Source of the DNA: Roridomyces roridus
Lineage: Eukaryota; Basidiomycota; Agaricomycetes; Agaricales; Mycenaceae
Length of the DNA: 64,000 bases
Assembly: GCA_029378245.1 (NCBI GenBank)
Contig: JARKIF010000099.1
Coordinates: forward strand, 54,038 to 118,037
Direction of reading: 5' to 3'
Shown: in pieces, positions 26,057 to 38,100 of the stretch
Numbering within the stretch: the stretch's first letter is position 1
Layout of the letters: each line of letters opens with the position of its first letter
Made by a program: the position numbers and the translations under genes
Notes under the pieces: model-generated
Told to the model about the DNA's origin: nothing
The model's database searches: none
What the model saw: the letters and a program-made list of their open reading frames with translations, nothing else

Positions 26057-26741
26057 GTTCTAGAACTAGGTGAATCGGGTCTCGGTGGATTCAATTCCTC
26101 CTCCAGGCCGTAGAAGAGAGTCGCCATGATATACAGGTCCCACTGCTCTTCATTTCCAAACACCGCCGTTCGAAGACAACTGTGGTGTCTTCCCTTTTAG
26201 GTGTTTTCGCTCTCTCGCTTGTTCAAGCTGGACGTTGACTGAAACAGCGACAAGGGAAGGACAGATGCGGAAAGGCATCATGGTCCTGAGAGTGCCTGGG
26301 CCTGATCAAGTCCCGGGGAACCACGGTAAGTTCCCAGAATGATCTCGAATTCTGTGTGGGACCCGGGTCCCGAACACATGGAGAGTTTGACCCTGTCTTT
26401 GGACAGACGGATGAATAGCGCACCTGGACCGTGACGCTCGTCATTCCTGTCGCATCGGCCATCCGCCTGACGTCGGAAAGAGGCACGACCCGTATCTTGC
26501 TTTCTTGGCCACGCGGTGCGGTGCGGAAATGAAGTCTGATAAGAAGCCATTTCCCTGCTGCATGCTGGACTTCAACCAGGCTCGCGCCAAATGACAGAAC
26601 CTTATCCGCGCTGTGAGGATCAGATCTGCGAAAGCACTTCCACCTAATATTTTTTCGCCAGCGAAAATCGAGTAAGCTACACATTATTTTCCAACCATGT
26701 AAGTACGTGTATACGTTCGAAATTAATCTTTCAACCCATGA
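26057..26741. other. Convergent intergenic region, no gene
   Basis: Lies between the 3' ends of the Kelch-MYND gene and the GATA factor. A 153-codon frame at 26223-26684 (minus) has no recognisable family and is taken as chance. Confidence 0.4.
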
Positions 26742-27674
26742 CTACCTCACTGCATTCTCAGCTTCCCCTGGCCACGTCAACGTCGAAGGAGCCTGCCCAC
26801 CCCCAAGCTTCTGATGCTTCAACCTCGGCTTAACCTTCCTATTCCTCATAAGCGCAACCGGCCTCTCCTTCCCTCTCAACCGCGCATACACGCCACATGC
26901 ATTACAAATCTTCACCCCGCCCTTGCCGCGACGCCACACGGACGTGTGACGCGTGTGGCAATGGCTACATCGCGGGCCGGTGTACCCCTCGTCATCGTCG
27001 TCCTCATCGGTGGACGAGGAAGAGGGGGAGTCGGCGTCGATGAGCGCTTGGGGGCGCAGCATGTTCCGCTGTTGGAGGTAGAGCCCGCAGGCGTTGCATA
27101 ATGGGAGTCTGGTCGTGGGGTTGCGCCGCCAGAGGGGCGTTGTGGTGGTGTGGCAGTGGGAGCAGGATTTTTGGTTTGGGTTTTGGGTCACGGGTGCCTG
27201 AACCTCGCGATCGTCGGTGTGCGTGGCCCTCGGCATCTGTGGGAGCGGGACCGGTGGTGGCGTTTGCGAAGGAGTAGGGAGGAAGTAGGTTGATAAGGAT
27301 GGAGAGGAAGATGTCGTCGAACTTGAGCTCGAGGCGGGACGCATGTTGGTGTGAGGAAGCGAGTAGTACTCGGAGCCGCCCCAAAGCTGGGGTGTCGGCC
27401 TCAAGAATTGGCCATGGGAGCCGGCGGTATCGGGTGCAGTGGGCATGTATGTCCCATGAGAACCGCCGCCATATTCCGCAAAGTGCGGGCTCTCATCGTA
27501 TATTGGGATGAGAGTCGAAAAGTCGAGTGGAGGGTAGCTGCTGCGCTGAGCTGGTGGAGCTAAAGAGAGGGACGATGAGCACAACGAAAGGTGGTCTTGT
27601 TGTTGTGAATACTCACCAGTGTGCCAGCTCGACTGAGGCCAGCGCGAAGCAGATTGAGAGTAAAAGTCGTCCAT
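26742..27674 (-). CDS. Transcription factor with two GATA-type zinc fingers
   Basis: Starts MDDFYSQSASRWPQSSWHT at 27674. A 58-nt intron (27560-27617) is in frame-breaking position and joins HT to APPAQRSS. The N-terminal half is low-complexity Ser/Pro/Thr, typical of an activation region. Two type-IV zinc fingers follow: CSHCHTTTTPLWRR ... LPLCNACGLYLQQ and CSHCHTRHTSVWRR ... VKICNACGVYARL, each C-x2-C-x(17-18)-C-x2-C, separated by an acidic linker (STDEDDDDEG). A basic tail (RNRKVKPRLKHQK) may be a nuclear signal or extra DNA contact. Length is about 285 residues. It should bind GATA-like sites; fungal relatives control nitrogen use, iron uptake or development, but no subgroup can be assigned from this sequence. 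Confidence 0.9.
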   Translation of the reverse strand: MDDFYSQSASRWPQSSWHTGEYSQQQDHLSLCSSSLSLAPPAQRSSYPPLDFSTLIPIYDESPHFAEYGGGSHGTYMPTAPDTAGSHGQFLRPTPQLWGGSEYYSLPHTNMRPASSSSSTTSSSPSLSTYFLPTPSQTPPPVPLPQMPRATHTDDREVQAPVTQNPNQKSCSHCHTTTTPLWRRNPTTRLPLCNACGLYLQQRNMLRPQALIDADSPSSSSTDEDDDDEGYTGPRCSHCHTRHTSVWRRGKGGVKICNACGVYARLRGKERPVALMRNRKVKPRLKHQKLGGGQAPSTLTWPGEAENAVR

Positions 27675-27716
27675 GGCACTGATATGAGACTAACCACCCC
27701 TTCCAAGGACGCACCA

Positions 27717-29008
27717 TGGATATACTTATAGGTAACCAAAACCCCGAGTGCGGATCTGGGATCAGTCCTGTAAGGTTGTTAGTGTTACCGGGGACTGCCA
27801 CTCGGGCGCATCGTTCGCATCTGTCATACGAGCGGTGCACGAGCCCTCGACTGGGGTTGGCTGCATACCCGAGATCGTCGGAGGATGACTCGAGTAAAAG
27901 TCCCGGTACTCCGCAGAGCTGTACAATGTGCCCTTCCATGCATCATAAGAAGGTCTATTCTCCAGGGACTCGACGCCATCGGAGGCAAGGCACGGACGGA
28001 CTCCGTGATGCAGTGACGACTATGCAAGGCAAGCCATCTCGAGAAACTTACGCCACAGGAGAACAACATATGTTTGACTCTAAAAGGCTAATTAATCAAA
28101 CCAGACTTGGGAAGCATGCGCACTGCGCAGCTATTCTGGAGTAAGTACCGGTGGAGTGAAGGGAGGGTCCGACGGAGTGTGGCACCGACGGAGTAACGGG
28201 GCTGTGTTTACTTTGCGGCGACCACGCAGTTCAAAAGGCGAAGTTCCCCACCCGGCGAGAGCACCCCTGAGGACTCCACGAGCGATATGAAAGCGAGGAG
28301 CAAGATCTGTATGGACCACGTGGATCTTGCGTGGATCAAACACGTAAGAGCGGGTAATGGATCAAAGATGCCGACTCGGAGCCAAACAACTACATACTTG
28401 CCTCCCTTTCGACTCCGACCTTGGTCCGCATGACTAGGGCGAGACAGGCGGGTAGACTAAGTACCTCAGATTTCTCCGCGCTGCGTCGACGTCATTCGCC
28501 CCTTTATCTCCCAAGACTGACACCTTGGCGCCGATTGTATCTTTTCTCCAAGACTTCAACGCCGGGATACTCCCCGTACTTGCGCAGCATGCCGAGTCAA
28601 GTCGATCAGAGGCGATCACGCGCAGCAACGCCGAGCCCTGCCGAGACAAGTCGTTTCTTCCACTTCAGTGACTTCCAAGTGACTCCACAGCCCCTTTCCA
28701 AGGAATCCGAGGAATAAGGACTACGTTATCCGACCTTGCGAATCTCATGCCGGTGCCCTGACTGATCTTTGGTGGCATGGCAAGCCGTTTTCATTTTGGA
28801 CGCCTTCCCGCCACCTCAAGTTCTGTCTGCACAGTGCATGATGGACATCGGCTCACCTGCTTGGCTCTCAGAGAACGATCACGGGGGACAGCCGAAACGT
28901 CTGCCAAGCACCTCAAGCGCTGACAAGCGAACAAAAGGTCTGGGCCAATTAAAAGGTTTCAGATCAACGGCGTCGCCCTCCCCCCTCCCTCGCCCTCCCC
29001 GCCAGGCA
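27717..29008. other. Intergenic region between divergent GATA factor and glycoprotein genes
   Basis: About 1.3 kb with no gene I can support. Short frames at 27716-28144 and 28421-28717 show no family resemblance. It should contain the promoters of both neighbours. Confidence 0.45.
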
Positions 29009-30324
29009 ATGATGGTCCCGTCGACAGGCGCACTCTTCGTCGCCGCCCTTGCAGTCTGTCATGCCTTCGCCGCCAACCCCGAGATAACGCCCGCTCCTAC
29101 GCCGACCCGGGCTTTGGACCCTCGTGCGGCCGGAGCTTCAGGAACGCCCATCCTCTCGACTCTCGCATACCCCTACACTGCGCTCCCCTCCCAGGTTTAC
29201 CCCTTCGCCGTCCTTCGTGGTCCGCAGTTTGGTTATAACCAGTGCGGTGCGGCCAACGCGACTGATTCGGCCAACTGCCAGACGCTTGTCTTGAATAACG
29301 CCGTGAGTCGTGCGGACTGAGATATTTTTTTCCCCTTGCTGAGGACGTGCAGAGTGACTTTTGTCTTTGGGGCTCCCCCACGAAACAGGGAACGATCGGA
29401 GACATCGAAGCCCGGGTCGTATCTTATTGCACGGATCCCAAGTGGGGAGGACGTCCGATTCCTGCAGGTGCGATCCACGGTGTGCAGGTGCGTCTAGATC
29501 AATCCACTTATTTGCCACTCATCTTCCCTGCAGTTCATGCGCACCTCCGCGTACATTCAAATGGTCGGCTTCATCGACAACACCGCGCTCAATCTCCTCT
29601 CGGATGATTCCGGCGGCGAACTCGACCCACACGGTGCCGATCTGCAAGGCAACCCCCTCGGCGGTGTCGTCTACTCCACCGACCCCGCCTTCTCCCCCGA
29701 CGGCGGCGTCACCCCCGGCCAAGTTATGAACTGGAATTTCTTCGTCGGCAGCAACACCTTCTGCTTCAAATTATGCTACAACAACATCACCTCCCCGGAT
29801 TACTGCGAGAATCGGTACGATTTGATTGGGTGCGAGTATAATATGCCCAACGCATTGGCGACTTCGACGTTTGAGAGCTGTGATGGGGATGTTCAGACGC
29901 CGGTAGGGACGTATACGACTGGGGGCCAGACAATCACATGGAGGATGCCTGACCCGCTCGTGGGCGACCCGCCGTATACGCCCAATATTCCCGCGAGTCG
30001 TGATTGCCAGACGTACTCTTCGCAGGATTTGTTTGCGAATCTCGCTGGGGTGCGTTCTTCCTTCCTCTACTGTGAAGATGAGGATAACTAACAACTGGAT
30101 GTTCGTAGGCTTCGACCTCTGCTTCGGCGTCTGCCACCGGGAGTGCGGGTGCGAGCGCCACTGCAGGCGGTTCCGGTTCAGCCTCGCGTTCGGCCTCGGG
30201 CTCGGGCGCGAGCTCGACGGAGAGCAGTGCTGCGCTTCGTGCAGTACCCATCTTGAGCCTCCCGCTTGGCAGCGTCCTTATCTTGCTTGGCGGCATGCTC
30301 GTTGGGGCTGTTTCTCTGTTCTAG
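29009..30324 (+). CDS. Macrofage-activating-glycoprotein-like secreted, GPI-anchored protein
   Basis: Starts with tandem ATGs (29009/29012) and a signal peptide (GALFVAALAVCHAFA, cleavage near AANPE). The mature part matches the basidiomycete 'macrofage activating glycoprotein' family: CNQC-like NQCGAANATDSANCQT, GTIGDIEA, GVQFMRTSAYIQMVGFIDNT (across an intron near 29490-29533), DPHGADLQGNPLGG, SNTFCFKLCYN and YDLIGCEYNMP, with many conserved cysteines. The last exon is a Ser/Ala/Gly-rich spacer, then a hydrophobic tail (SLPLGSVLILLGGMLVGAV), the usual signal for a GPI anchor. Length is about 390 residues, normal for the family. Three introns are evident. The protein should sit on the cell wall or plasma membrane; its own role in the fungus is not established. 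Confidence 0.9.
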
Positions 30325-32100
30325 GGGTGACTTGGCGTTGACTGCGGGATGAATGTAATGCCAGGATTATTTTATGATTTTTCGTTCGAAACTGACAACA
30401 TACTTACATACATACCTCATTGGACCTTGCTGAAGGATTTTATCGGTACTACATATATCATCACAGCGCACAGTTTTTGTCGGACCTTGCATTTATGAAT
30501 GGGCAATCGGTTTTTGTTTCTTATTCGGAGATTCGAGGCAGAGTTCCTCGTCCTGTAACCGTACATATCTGGTGGGTTGAAAATTGAGAATTCAAATTCT
30601 TGAAGGACCACACTGCTCGTTCGACTCGGGCGCTCGCAGCTTGACGACTTTGCAGAGCCTTTTTCCGCCTGTGACTGACATGTACTGAAGTCAACTAATC
30701 AGGTGAAGGTCGACTGAAATACAACCTGTCGCCCGGAAAGTTCATAGCCAGACCTTTCTAGTCTGTTGCAGTGGCGAAGCCAGGCGGCCAGTTGGCACAG
30801 CTCGTTCGATTCGAGTGTCCAATCTAATTCACTCTCTCGTGTTGCATACAGACACCGTCATTTGGCGGCCGCGGGTACACAGTAGAACTGTGGATTATAC
30901 ACCCAAAGATGAGTTCGTGCAGATGAATTCCAGCTCTGTTCCGGGACTCCAGTCTTTTCAAAGTCCTTGAGGCGACTCTGCTACCCGTTCGATTCGGATA
31001 CTCGCCCTATATGAGTAGCCTCTCGTTTTGTGTGAGTCTATCGGTGAGGATTGGGAGACATTGCGGCATGTGTTATTATGTACACTAGATGGAACAAAGC
31101 TCAAGATCGGGCAGGTCAATTTCGATCCAGCTCCACCCAAGAAAGTTCTCTCTCAAGGCGATGCCACCCGTTCGATTCGGATGTTCGCTCTACGGAAGCT
31201 ATCAAGATATGGTGTTTTTTGAAACTGATGCAGGATCAGGAGACATTCCTTCCTGCCTTCAGGATTTCCGGATTTTGCGAAGATCCACCCAGCTACTTAG
31301 CCTACTAGATCTCGTAGTATCGAATCTTTCCTGTTGCTGCTCAGCCTAGCACCTTGGATTTCAGCCCAATGTACATCAGCTGCTACTGGGCAATGTTAGG
31401 TGCTCTTGCAATGTCATGAATTGAGGTCTAACTTTTTTTTAAAGCGGGAGCATCACCTACTTGAGGGCCTGGAGATCGAACGGACAAGCCACCCGGCCTC
31501 AATCATCACTACCAAGGATCTCCAAGTTACTTATTCCTCATAGGAAACCCCCAAGGTATACCGAAGCCTCGCGTCAGCGACGTCCCATGGCAAGTCTTCG
31601 CGGGTTGATTCGAGTAACTTCGACCCTGACCTCGTTTCGATTCGAGGCTGGCCATTCTTCGTGTCGCAGTCTTTTTTCTCAATTTTGTCTTCTGATGTTT
31701 GCGACATAATGTAGTGTTTCTTGATTTTCTCACAGACCTAAACCCAGATACTCAAGCAGTAATTACGAACTCGATAGTTCAAGTTCGCTTCCATCAATGC
31801 GGCTGGAAGGCGGCATCGCCGCATCACCTGCCAGACATCAAGCGGATCAATGATCCGCACCGCATCAAGTGCTCACAAAAAGCAACTGGTTGCGAACATT
31901 CACCAGAGTCGCGAGCGGACATCCGAGTCGAACGAGTCGATTCGAACAATCGTCTGGTTCTTCAAGTTCAAGCCTCTGAATTCTCGATTTTGCTAGCTCA
32001 CGCTGCAGAGGCCCCGATTGGCTCCAGGGAATGGGAAGGAGAAATACTCATCGGGTAACGAGCATGCAAATAACCTGAGCCTCAATATCGTCTCGATCCT
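30325..32100. repeat. Repeat-rich intergenic DNA sharing blocks with 38.6-41.1 kb
   Basis: No gene is visible. Blocks at about 30478-30960, 31050-31250, 31400-31560 and 31780-32040 recur, diverged and in part reordered, at about 38632-39170, 40785-41000, 40300-40420 and 40520-40760. A pol III B-box-like motif, GTTCGATTCG or GTTCGACTCGG, appears again and again (for example near 30616, 30806, 30986 and 31170). Confidence 0.65.
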
Positions 32101-32104
32101 GCTT

Positions 32105-33420
32105 CACTGTGAAAAACGGAGCACGCGAATTTCACACTGACTCGTGGTGAACTTCGCATTTCACTCTTTTTTTGGGTGAACCCAAAATTTCACGGCATGG
32201 GGTGAAATTTTCTGTTCGCCTCATTCTCAGGTGAAATGAAAATCCACCATACCTTCTGAGTGAAATTCACCAAATATTTAAAGTTGGCCAGTATATGTAT
32301 GTTAATTGAGTCTGCTACTACAAATCAATTGCTGTGTGTAGTGGGGCGGCGTCAGAGAGCACGCTACCTAGGCGAGGAGGTTGGCGAGGACGGCGAGGAC
32401 GGCGAGTGGTGATGTGGAGCCAATGTGGAGCAGAATGACTTCATTATGATCCGTGTCACACCAGTCACATCGCTCCACCTCTTTGCACTTCACGCCCATC
32501 TCCGCGACAATGCCCTCTCCATTCTCTCCCCCATGACCCGTCCTGACAAGGAAAACACACACCCCACCCTCCCAGCGGCAGGCACCGCAAGGTGTCTGCT
32601 CGCTCCCAGTATACGCAAGATGCGAAGGCCACGGTGACGCAACCTCTTTTGCAGAAGAAACGGCAGAAAGCCCTCAAGCAGCTTCAAACGAGGACTCTCT
32701 GACCATCGATTGCCTGGGGGACACGGAGCTGGTTCAGGAACTCCGTGGTGCGTGCTTCTATTCTCTTTCAGACCTCACATTCATGTGACATATCCACAGC
32801 TGCTCTCGCTGCCTACTGCAGATCCAACTCCGGCACCAACAGCCATGACAACGACGAAGAGGATAGCAACCAAACCGTGTTGCGTGGGTGTGGCCCTCTG
32901 GCTCCTCGTACGTCTACTCACCCTTTCTTTCTCCCGTAATCTCACTGTTGGTCAGCGCACTCTCCCAGCCAGTCATCTTCGCTTCTTTTCCACGTACGTC
33001 CTTCCAACCCTTGATGACACATTGATTAACTGTGGTTAAGCTCTCGATCGCCAAGGCTCGTTGCCCGAATTGACCCCCGATGGTTCCGAGGCGGGGGTAG
33101 CGCTGCGTGACCCGGCACCAGTAGCTTTCTTGTACATTCACTTCAATTCAAACAATTTTCACTGTACTTTTGGAGTGAAATTTTAAGTAGTTTGTGCGAG
33201 ATTTTCCCTTGTAATCCAGGTGATAGTCCAGTTCAAATCAAGCAAAATTCACCGAAACATCGGGTGAACGAGTGCAGTGAAAACACATGTTTTGTTAGTG
33301 AAAGATTTCAACATGAAATTCGCCTTTTTGCGGTGAATTTCACTCAGTTCAAGCGCGAAATTCTCGTCCATTTGGGGTGAAAAAACCCTGTGAATTTCAC
33401 TACCTCCGGGGTCCACAGTG
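32105..33420. mobile_element. Non-autonomous CACTA-like element with 3-bp target duplication
   Basis: Begins CACTGTGAAAAACGGAG at 32105 and ends with the inverse of CACTGTGGACCCCGGAG at 33420: 7 perfect terminal bases and 13 of 17 overall. The trinucleotide CTT flanks it on both sides (32102-32104 and 33421-33423). Inside both ends lie arrays of GTGAAATT/AATTTCAC words (about 32110-32280 and 33135-33400), the subterminal repeats expected of CACTA transposons. Length is 1316 bp. The centre (about 32340-33050) has short coding-like stretches but no transposase, so it depends on an enzyme from elsewhere. Confidence 0.75.
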
Positions 33421-33670
33421 CTTGTCACTACGACCCAATGAAAGTTCCAAAGGTGATGCCATTAATATTCGTTCGATTACGAGTACTTGTGTAATGAGCA
33501 CAGCGAAATGAAATGAGTAATCGGTTCTTTCAAATCCTGCACCCCATCAATTGAAAGCGGCTCCCGATCATGTAAGGTATGATCGGTGTCTTTGCATATA
33601 TTTGTTCCGTCATGTGAGTTGATCTTTGCACGCATTTGTTCCAGTGTGTCACGTGTTTGTCACGCGTCAA

Positions 33671-33701
33671 ATGTCACGGTCGGGTTGCCCGACCGTGACA
33701 T
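33671..33701. repeat. Perfect 14-bp hairpin
   Basis: ATGTCACGGTCGGG, a TTG loop, then the exact reverse complement. A wider imperfect pairing (CAGTGTG near 33642 with CACACTG near 33704) surrounds it, so it may be the core of a small foldback element. Confidence 0.7.
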
Positions 33702-35124
33702 GTCACACTGTTACGCCTTGTCAATTTCTCCGTTCTTTAATGATACATATGGCTCTGGACAAGCTCCCGATTCTTTTGTCTTTGGTTTGTCCAATCCCCA
33801 AAGTTGTACTTGCTCCTTCACCTCATCTCTCTTGCTGTATTGTGCTTCCTCATCCGGGTATTAATTAATATCTACATCTGATTCTACAGTGGCATTTGGC
33901 ACTTCTACGGCTTTTTTTGACAGACCACACTGGAGCACGGACAACCGTCGACTCCACAGACCTCAACAGCCAATCCACAGCTTGGCCAAAAGATGAGGTG
34001 TCACCGGCATGGGCAGATTTAGACACTGCGAGTGCCGTTCAAGAGCCACTGTCCTTCCTCCTGCTGCCTACTATTTCTCTTCAGCCTCTACATTTCTTCT
34101 TCGGCCAGGGATGCTCAAAGCTCATCAGATGAATTGTCTGGGATGCTCATCAAGCGTTATCTCGGGGGTTCTCAAGCACGTTTCTCCACCCTTCAAAAAT
34201 TTGTGCCGTTGAACAAAGTACCATCCTGCCAACAAAACTGAAATGGTTTGTACTTATGCTGAAATCAAATTCTGTGCTGTCTCGTCTGAACCTCGTCATA
34301 AAAATAAGTATGAGTTCTGCCGGACACGGCATCATGCCAAGTCTGAAAGTTGTAATTCACGGTGAAGCGCTTCAAAGTTCGAAGAAAGGACACTCCGACA
34401 CAGTTTTCCAGAGACCATTTGTGTCCAATTCAAATACCCTGCTGGCTGGGCGCGATGATTGAAAGGCTACTACATATACTACAGGCCAAGTGCAACTTCT
34501 TGACATTGTTTCAACCTTGCTTTGATGAAACTCCTGGGTTCGATTCCCGTTCAAAAGCATGCACATTGTCAATGAGTCTTTTTCGTTGTTCTGGATATTC
34601 TTCCATTGCTTCCAAGTACTCATATGTACATTGGAATTGATATCGGACCCCCGGGCCAATGAAAGGCTTCGACTCTGAGTCTAAATTGCGGTCGACAATG
34701 AGAACACTGCTATCTAGACGTGAGAGAACACGCACCGAGCTTCTAAATGAAGTTACGACACCCATCGGGAGGCTGTCGATTAACGCCGCCTCGTCGGCGG
34801 TGTGATTTGGAGGCATCCTGGACGCGTTGTGGGGCGGCGGGCGCGGGTTAGATGAGGGTAGGGAAGAGAGGCTCTGAGAGGGATGCTACAAATATTTGGC
34901 AAACAAATGGCGCGATATCGCCAACACTCAACAACGTGTCATTCGTGACGCTCGGTTGCTGTGTTGCAGATCTCTGGGCCGTGCCTTGTATTCTATTGCG
35001 CCCAATCTCCGCAATGCGTGTACACACCCGTTAACGACAGCCTGAACGCACACGCGATTTCCGAGCGGGAGCGGAGCTAGCGGGGCTCGCAACCCTGTCC
35101 TTCCCCACTCTGTCCTCCCCCACA
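33702..35124. other. Intergenic DNA, no supported gene
   Basis: Contains a 101-codon frame at 34511-34816 (minus) with protein-like composition but no recognised family, and otherwise nothing clear. A B-box-like GGTTCGATTCCC at about 34536 has no tRNA fold around it. Confidence 0.4.
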
Positions 35125-38100
35125 ATGGCCAGCGTTACTGAACTCTGCGCCAACACCGACATCTCGGGCATCGGGGTCCGCGTTGCCACCTACGCCCAAA
35201 ACTTCCTCAGCTTCGTCCCGGCCTTCTACGCGATCCTAGGCGACGGAAAAGTCAGTAGCGCCGAAGTCTCATTCATCGAAGACCAGTCGACCAACATCCT
35301 CCTCACCGCCTTCGGCCTCTTGATCTCCACCATTGTACAGGTCACCGACTCTCAAGGCCTCGACAACTACCATGCCGCACTCGTCCTTAATCTCAGCTGG
35401 ATGAACAATACCAACACGTTCATATACCTCCTACTCCGCATCCACCGTGCCATTTGGCAGCAGGGCAAGACATGGGCCGACTTCTGGGCCGAGCTGCGAG
35501 ACTGGACGAAGAGGACCTGGGCCGTCGTACACCCACGGCGAATTTGGACCGCCGTTTGGACCGAGAGACACTCCTCGACCAAAGCCAGAGTGGTCCCCCA
35601 CCAGTCCCCCTCCTGCGAACCCCCCTCCTCTAGGGACCCCTCCTCCGAAGAGTCATCGTGGTTCACCGCGCCCACGCTCGTTGGCAGTGCTCACTTGTCG
35701 CTCATGGCTGCCGTAGGCATCTGGCTGTGGGCAAATCCGGCCGGTTTCGGGACCTCAGAGTCGCCGCAATGCCTGCCTGGGCCACCGCCCTCCATCTCCG
35801 TCCTGGGGCAAAAAAAACTCTTCGATTCTAGCCTGCTGCGCATCCTCTCGCTGATGATCTATGCCCTCGTTGCTATCCCGGGAATCAATCTTGTCCTCCC
35901 GATACTCTTCCTCTCCGGACCCTACCTTGTCTTCCATCTGGGAATCTGGGGAAAGGAGTCAACCCCCGATGCAGAAAAAAGGCAGCCCGCTCCCGAGGAC
36001 AAAGGGCAGCGCCTGAGCGAAGACAAGGAGCGGTGGGCGAGGTGGTCTTCCAGGTGCCTCATCTCCGCGCTCTCTGCGCTTCTTGCTATCAACATTATCT
36101 TCGTTGTCGACACCGAGCTCGCGATATCTCGGAATGAATCTCGCCAAGCGGGGCAGGACAACATTTGGACTCTCGGTCAGGTGTTAGCGCTCCTGCTCGT
36201 TGCAGTTCCGCTGAAGGATCTTTTATTGTACTTGTGGTCTTCGACACCACTGGGAGCACATTTTGGCACGGAACTTGGACTGGCGATGAAGGGTTTCCGC
36301 AGAAAGCCAGATGCGAGAACAACAAATGCGATTGACGGAGAAGATGATGATCCATGGGAAGTGGTGCGCAAGTGGATCTCGACGATCGGAGACACTCCAG
36401 GTACGAATTTGAACATCTTACCATTTGATTGGGCTCAAGGCCCCTTCCAGTCAAGGTCGACTTCTCCTGGGTGTATCTTGCTGAAAAGGAAGGTCATGGC
36501 GACATCATACGCTTTCTTTTGAGAAATGTACCCAATATCAATGAACAAGGTGAGTTTCCCATTCCCATTCTGCAGGCGATCTACCAACATGTCTACAGAT
36601 GACGCAGGGAAGACTGTGTTGCACTACGCAGTGATGCGCGGTCACCTAGGCATTGTGAAAATTCTTAATGATAATGAGGCTTCGCTCGAGCTTGGAGGTG
36701 CGTTGTCATTGATTCGAGAGCCGTTTGAAAGTTGATGGGTGAGTGAAGATCGCGACCTGGCCACGCCGCTGCATCTTGCATCATCAGGAGGATATGTCAA
36801 AACTGCACAGCTGCTCATTAATAGCGGAGCGAATGTCAACGCACGAGGTTTGTGATCAGCTGTTCTTCCTTGCAACTCGTTGAGTAGCTGGACAGATATT
36901 GATAGGTGGACACCGCTACATTATGCGGTACTGAAAGGCCACATTGAAACCGCAAATCTCCTCGTAAAGAACCGGGGGGACATTGGTGCAAAAGGTGGGT
37001 ATTCTCTGCATCTCTCTCGCTTGCCTCATTGATTACCGGCACAGACAAGAATGGTATGACTGCAAACGATCTTGAAACACGTGTGGTTTTCACACTACTT
37101 TCCCACGCTTTTTTCATCATCCACACAGGGGACAATGGGAACGTATTCTGCTCATCTCTCCCCCTACCTTGTTGATCATCCACACAGAGGACGATGGGAA
37201 CACATCACTGCATCTTGCATTAGCTAATGGCCATGCTGATGTTGCAAAGCTTCTGATCGAGAAGGGAGCTGACATCAGCGTGAAAGGTGTCTTCTGCTTT
37301 TCTTTCCCCCTACCTTGTTGATCATCCACACAGGCAACAGTGGGAACACACCATTGCATGTTGCATTAGCTAATGGCCATGCTGATGTTGCAATGCTCGT
37401 GATCGAGAAGGGAGCTGACATCAGTGTGAAAGGTGTGTATTCTGCTCTTCTTTCCCCCTACCTTGGTGATCATCCACAAGGGGACGATGGGAACACGCCA
37501 CTGCACCTTGCATTAGCTGATGGCCATGCTGATGTTGCAAAGCTTCTGATCGAGAAGGGAGCTGACATCAGCGTGAAAGGCGTGTCTTCTGCTCTTCTTT
37601 CCCCCTACCTTGTTGATCATCCACACAGGCAACGGTGGGAACACACCACTGCACCTTGCATTAGCTGATGGCCATGCTGATGTTGCAAAGCTCCTGATTG
37701 AGAAGGGAGCTGACATCAGCATGAAAGGTGTGTCTTCTGCTCTTCTTTCCCCCTACCTTGTTGATCATCCACACAGGGGACGATGGGAACACGCCACTGC
37801 ATGTTGCATCAGCTAACGGCCATGCTGATGTTGCAAAGCTCCTGATCGAGAAGGGAGCTGACATCAGCGTGCAAGGTGTGTCTTCTGCTCTTCTTTCCCC
37901 CTACCTTGTTGATCATCCACACAGGCTACAGTGTGAACACGCCACCGCATGTTGCATCAGCTAATGGCCATGCTGATGTTGCAATGCTCCTGATCGAGAA
38001 GGGAGCTGACATCAGCGTGAAAGGTGTGTCTTCTGCTCTTCTTTCCCCCTACCTTGTTGATCATCCACACAGGCTACAGAGGGAACACACCACTGCATGT

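Noticed and set aside
26223..26684. 153-codon minus-strand frame downstream of the GATA factor
   Set aside because: No recognisable family; it lies in a convergent intergenic region and looks random.
34530..34550. B-box-like GGTTCGATTCCC suggesting a tRNA
   Set aside because: No acceptor, D or anticodon arm can be folded upstream.
34511..34816. 101-codon minus-strand frame with protein-like composition
   Set aside because: No family, no splice partners and repeat-rich surroundings; not enough to call a gene.
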